This document shows positions 43,060 to 43,860 of a stretch of 43,860 nucleotides of DNA, piece by piece (within the stretch, counting starts at the first letter, position 1; every line of letters starts with the position of its first letter). This DNA comes from Mycoemilia scoparia (lineage: Eukaryota; Kickxellomycota; Kickxellomycetes; Kickxellales; Kickxellaceae). The stretch is taken from assembly GCA_027575805.1 (NCBI GenBank), contig JANBPU010000133.1:1-43860 (forward strand), given 5' to 3'. The notes under the pieces were generated by a model. The model saw nothing but the letters and a program-made list of their open reading frames with translations. It searched no databases and had not been told where the DNA came from. Both the position numbers and the translations under genes were made by a program.

Positions 43060-43106
43060 GATAAATGTAGTCTGCATTTGGCCCTTCAAAAACAGCCACT
43101 CATATG
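43060..43106. mobile_element. MITE end fragment
   Basis: GGCCCTTCAAAAACAGCCAC followed by TCATATG is one terminal inverted repeat; the other end is not recognisable. Confidence 0.5.
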
Positions 43107-43107
43107 G

Positions 43108-43246
43108 CAGATCCTCTTTAAAAGGTGTACCAGGATAATACCTTGGATAGTGGCCAGACCGCAGCTAAAATGTATGGCTTGTGGACCGGTTTGCAGGAAA
43201 TGTGTGAGGATATCTGTTTGTGTTCTTTTGGTGGAGAACTTGGCTT
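43108..43246 (+). repeat. Dispersed repeat C, copy 3 (protein-like relic)
   Basis: Shares AAAGGTGTACC, GCTAAAATGTATGGCTTGTG, TTGCAGGAAATG and TTTTGGTGGAGAACTTGGC with the minus-strand copy at 37168. The frame reads AAKMYGLWTGLQEMCEDICL and then CSFGGELGLY without a stop. It begins right next to a MITE end. Confidence 0.6.
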
Positions 43247-43324
43247 ATACACATCTCTGAACAGAATGAATTTAATTAAAGTATATACTAGTGTGTAGGA
43301 CATCAATAAGGATGTCTTTCCCAT

Positions 43325-43459
43325 GAGTAGTCAGTTCGTTATGTTCTTGGTGGTATAAATAATCCTGCCAGTACTGCTATCATCCTCAGTTCTACTACAA
43401 TATTTTCTATCTGTATTTCCTTTCCCTATAACATCGGACTTTAACTTCTTTTTTTCAAT
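43325..43459 (+). promoter_or_regulatory. Conserved promoter/leader block of F-box-like copy 3, with TATA box
   Basis: GAGTAGTCAGTTCGTTATGT, TCTTGGTGGTATAAATAATC, ATCATCCTCAGTTCTACTAC, TTTCCTTTCCCTATAACATC and TTCTTTTTTTCAAT precede the ATG. TATAAAT at 43354 is 106 bases before the ATG. The homologous position reads TACACTT in copy 2, so the box is not kept there. Confidence 0.75.
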
Positions 43460-43860
43460 ATGCCTAAGCACGAAAAGAGAATATCGTTGCATTCGATTCC
43501 ACTTGAAATAAAACACAAGATTGCTTCTTATCTACACCTGTCATCAGCTCATACCCAAATCAGTCTCATTTCCAGGAGCGACGGGGGCTTTAGAAGAGCA
43601 ATCGAAACAGCCAAGTGGGTCCGATTCAATCCTTCATATTTTATATTGGATCAAGATATTTTTGACGAATTTATTCGTGAAGGACATAAACACGCAAGAT
43701 GCCTTGAACTAGACCACACATCGGCCATCACATCGGAAGTTCGGGGCCTCTATCTTCCGAAACTGAGATCGATTCGAATAATGCCAGGGTTCACTCAGTA
43801 TGAAGAACTGGCATTACTGACAGAAAAGAACCCACAAATCATGTGCTTGGAACTTTGTAA
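43460..43860 (+). CDS. F-box/LRR-like protein, copy 3 (3' partial, runs off the window)
   Basis: ATG at 43460 (MPKHEKRISLHSIPLEIKHK) followed by 133 codons without a stop up to the window edge. Residue for residue it parallels copies 1 and 2, including FILDQDIFDEFIREGHKH, ARCLELDHTSAITSEV and GLYLPKLRSIRIMPGFTQYE. It has mixed features: MPGFTQ as in copy 1, ALLTEKNPQIMCLELCN as in copy 2. It lies on the opposite strand, so copies 2 and 3 are in inverted orientation 13 kb apart. Whether the LRR-like part is intact cannot be seen. Confidence 0.85.
   Translation, partial: MPKHEKRISLHSIPLEIKHKIASYLHLSSAHTQISLISRSDGGFRRAIETAKWVRFNPSYFILDQDIFDEFIREGHKHARCLELDHTSAITSEVRGLYLPKLRSIRIMPGFTQYEELALLTEKNPQIMCLELC

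Larger units (their letters stand above)
42113..43324. other. Spacer with two MITE-like copies, a MITE end fragment and repeat C copy 3
   Basis: The first 450 bases are T-rich with short C runs, the likely terminator region of the septin gene. Repeat copies that occupy the remainder are listed separately. No gene recognised. Confidence 0.5.

Noticed and set aside
1..43860. CRISPR array, prophage or bacterial defence island
   Set aside because: No regularly spaced direct repeats. Genes are spliced, monocistronic and widely spaced with TATA boxes, so the DNA is eukaryotic.

Overview
The window looks like nuclear DNA of a fungus, most plausibly an early-diverging (zygomycete-grade) lineage; I infer this and cannot prove it. 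The grounds are short spliceosomal introns with GTAAGT donors and CTAAC-type branch sites, a zinc-finger class I methionine aminopeptidase, a full-length PDR/CDR-type ABC transporter, a septin-family GTPase, a recent F-box/LRR-like gene family, and AT-rich spacers littered with short inverted-repeat elements. Nothing bacterial (operons, Shine-Dalgarno sites, CRISPR) is present.

Layout. Positions 1-5377 hold two degenerate same-strand LINE retrotransposons placed end to end. LINE-1 (to 3701) keeps endonuclease, reverse transcriptase and C-terminal parts, but carries nonsense codons, a palindrome at a probable deletion junction, and a 457-bp insert that has perfect splice borders and an antisense tRNA-like pol III promoter. 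LINE-2 (3702-5377) is a 5'-truncated relative with the same 3' tail. Its 3' end abuts a small spliced minus-strand coding fragment (5368-5590). A gene-poor 5.6-kb stretch with several MITE copies follows.

From 11237 come a secreted Pro/Gln-rich tandem-repeat protein interrupted by an assembly gap (11860-12164), a 121-residue spliced orphan gene on the minus strand (13291-13776), the first F-box-like gene (14655-16883, minus), MAP1 with six exons (18510-20305), the ABC transporter (22763-27286), the second F-box-like gene (27914-30208, minus), a 938-residue Asn/Ser-rich orphan (32090-34906), a divergent 867-residue septin (39509-42112), and the start of a third F-box-like gene on the plus strand (43460 to the window end).

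Housekeeping genes (MAP1, septin, transporter) are separated by long spacers that carry at least three families of dispersed repeats. The most distinctive feature is the F-box-like family: the copies share a promoter/leader block of about 130 bp and a nearly unchanged N terminus, while the body of the LRR-like region has diverged. That is the pattern expected of a duplicating recognition repertoire, though its function is not shown here.
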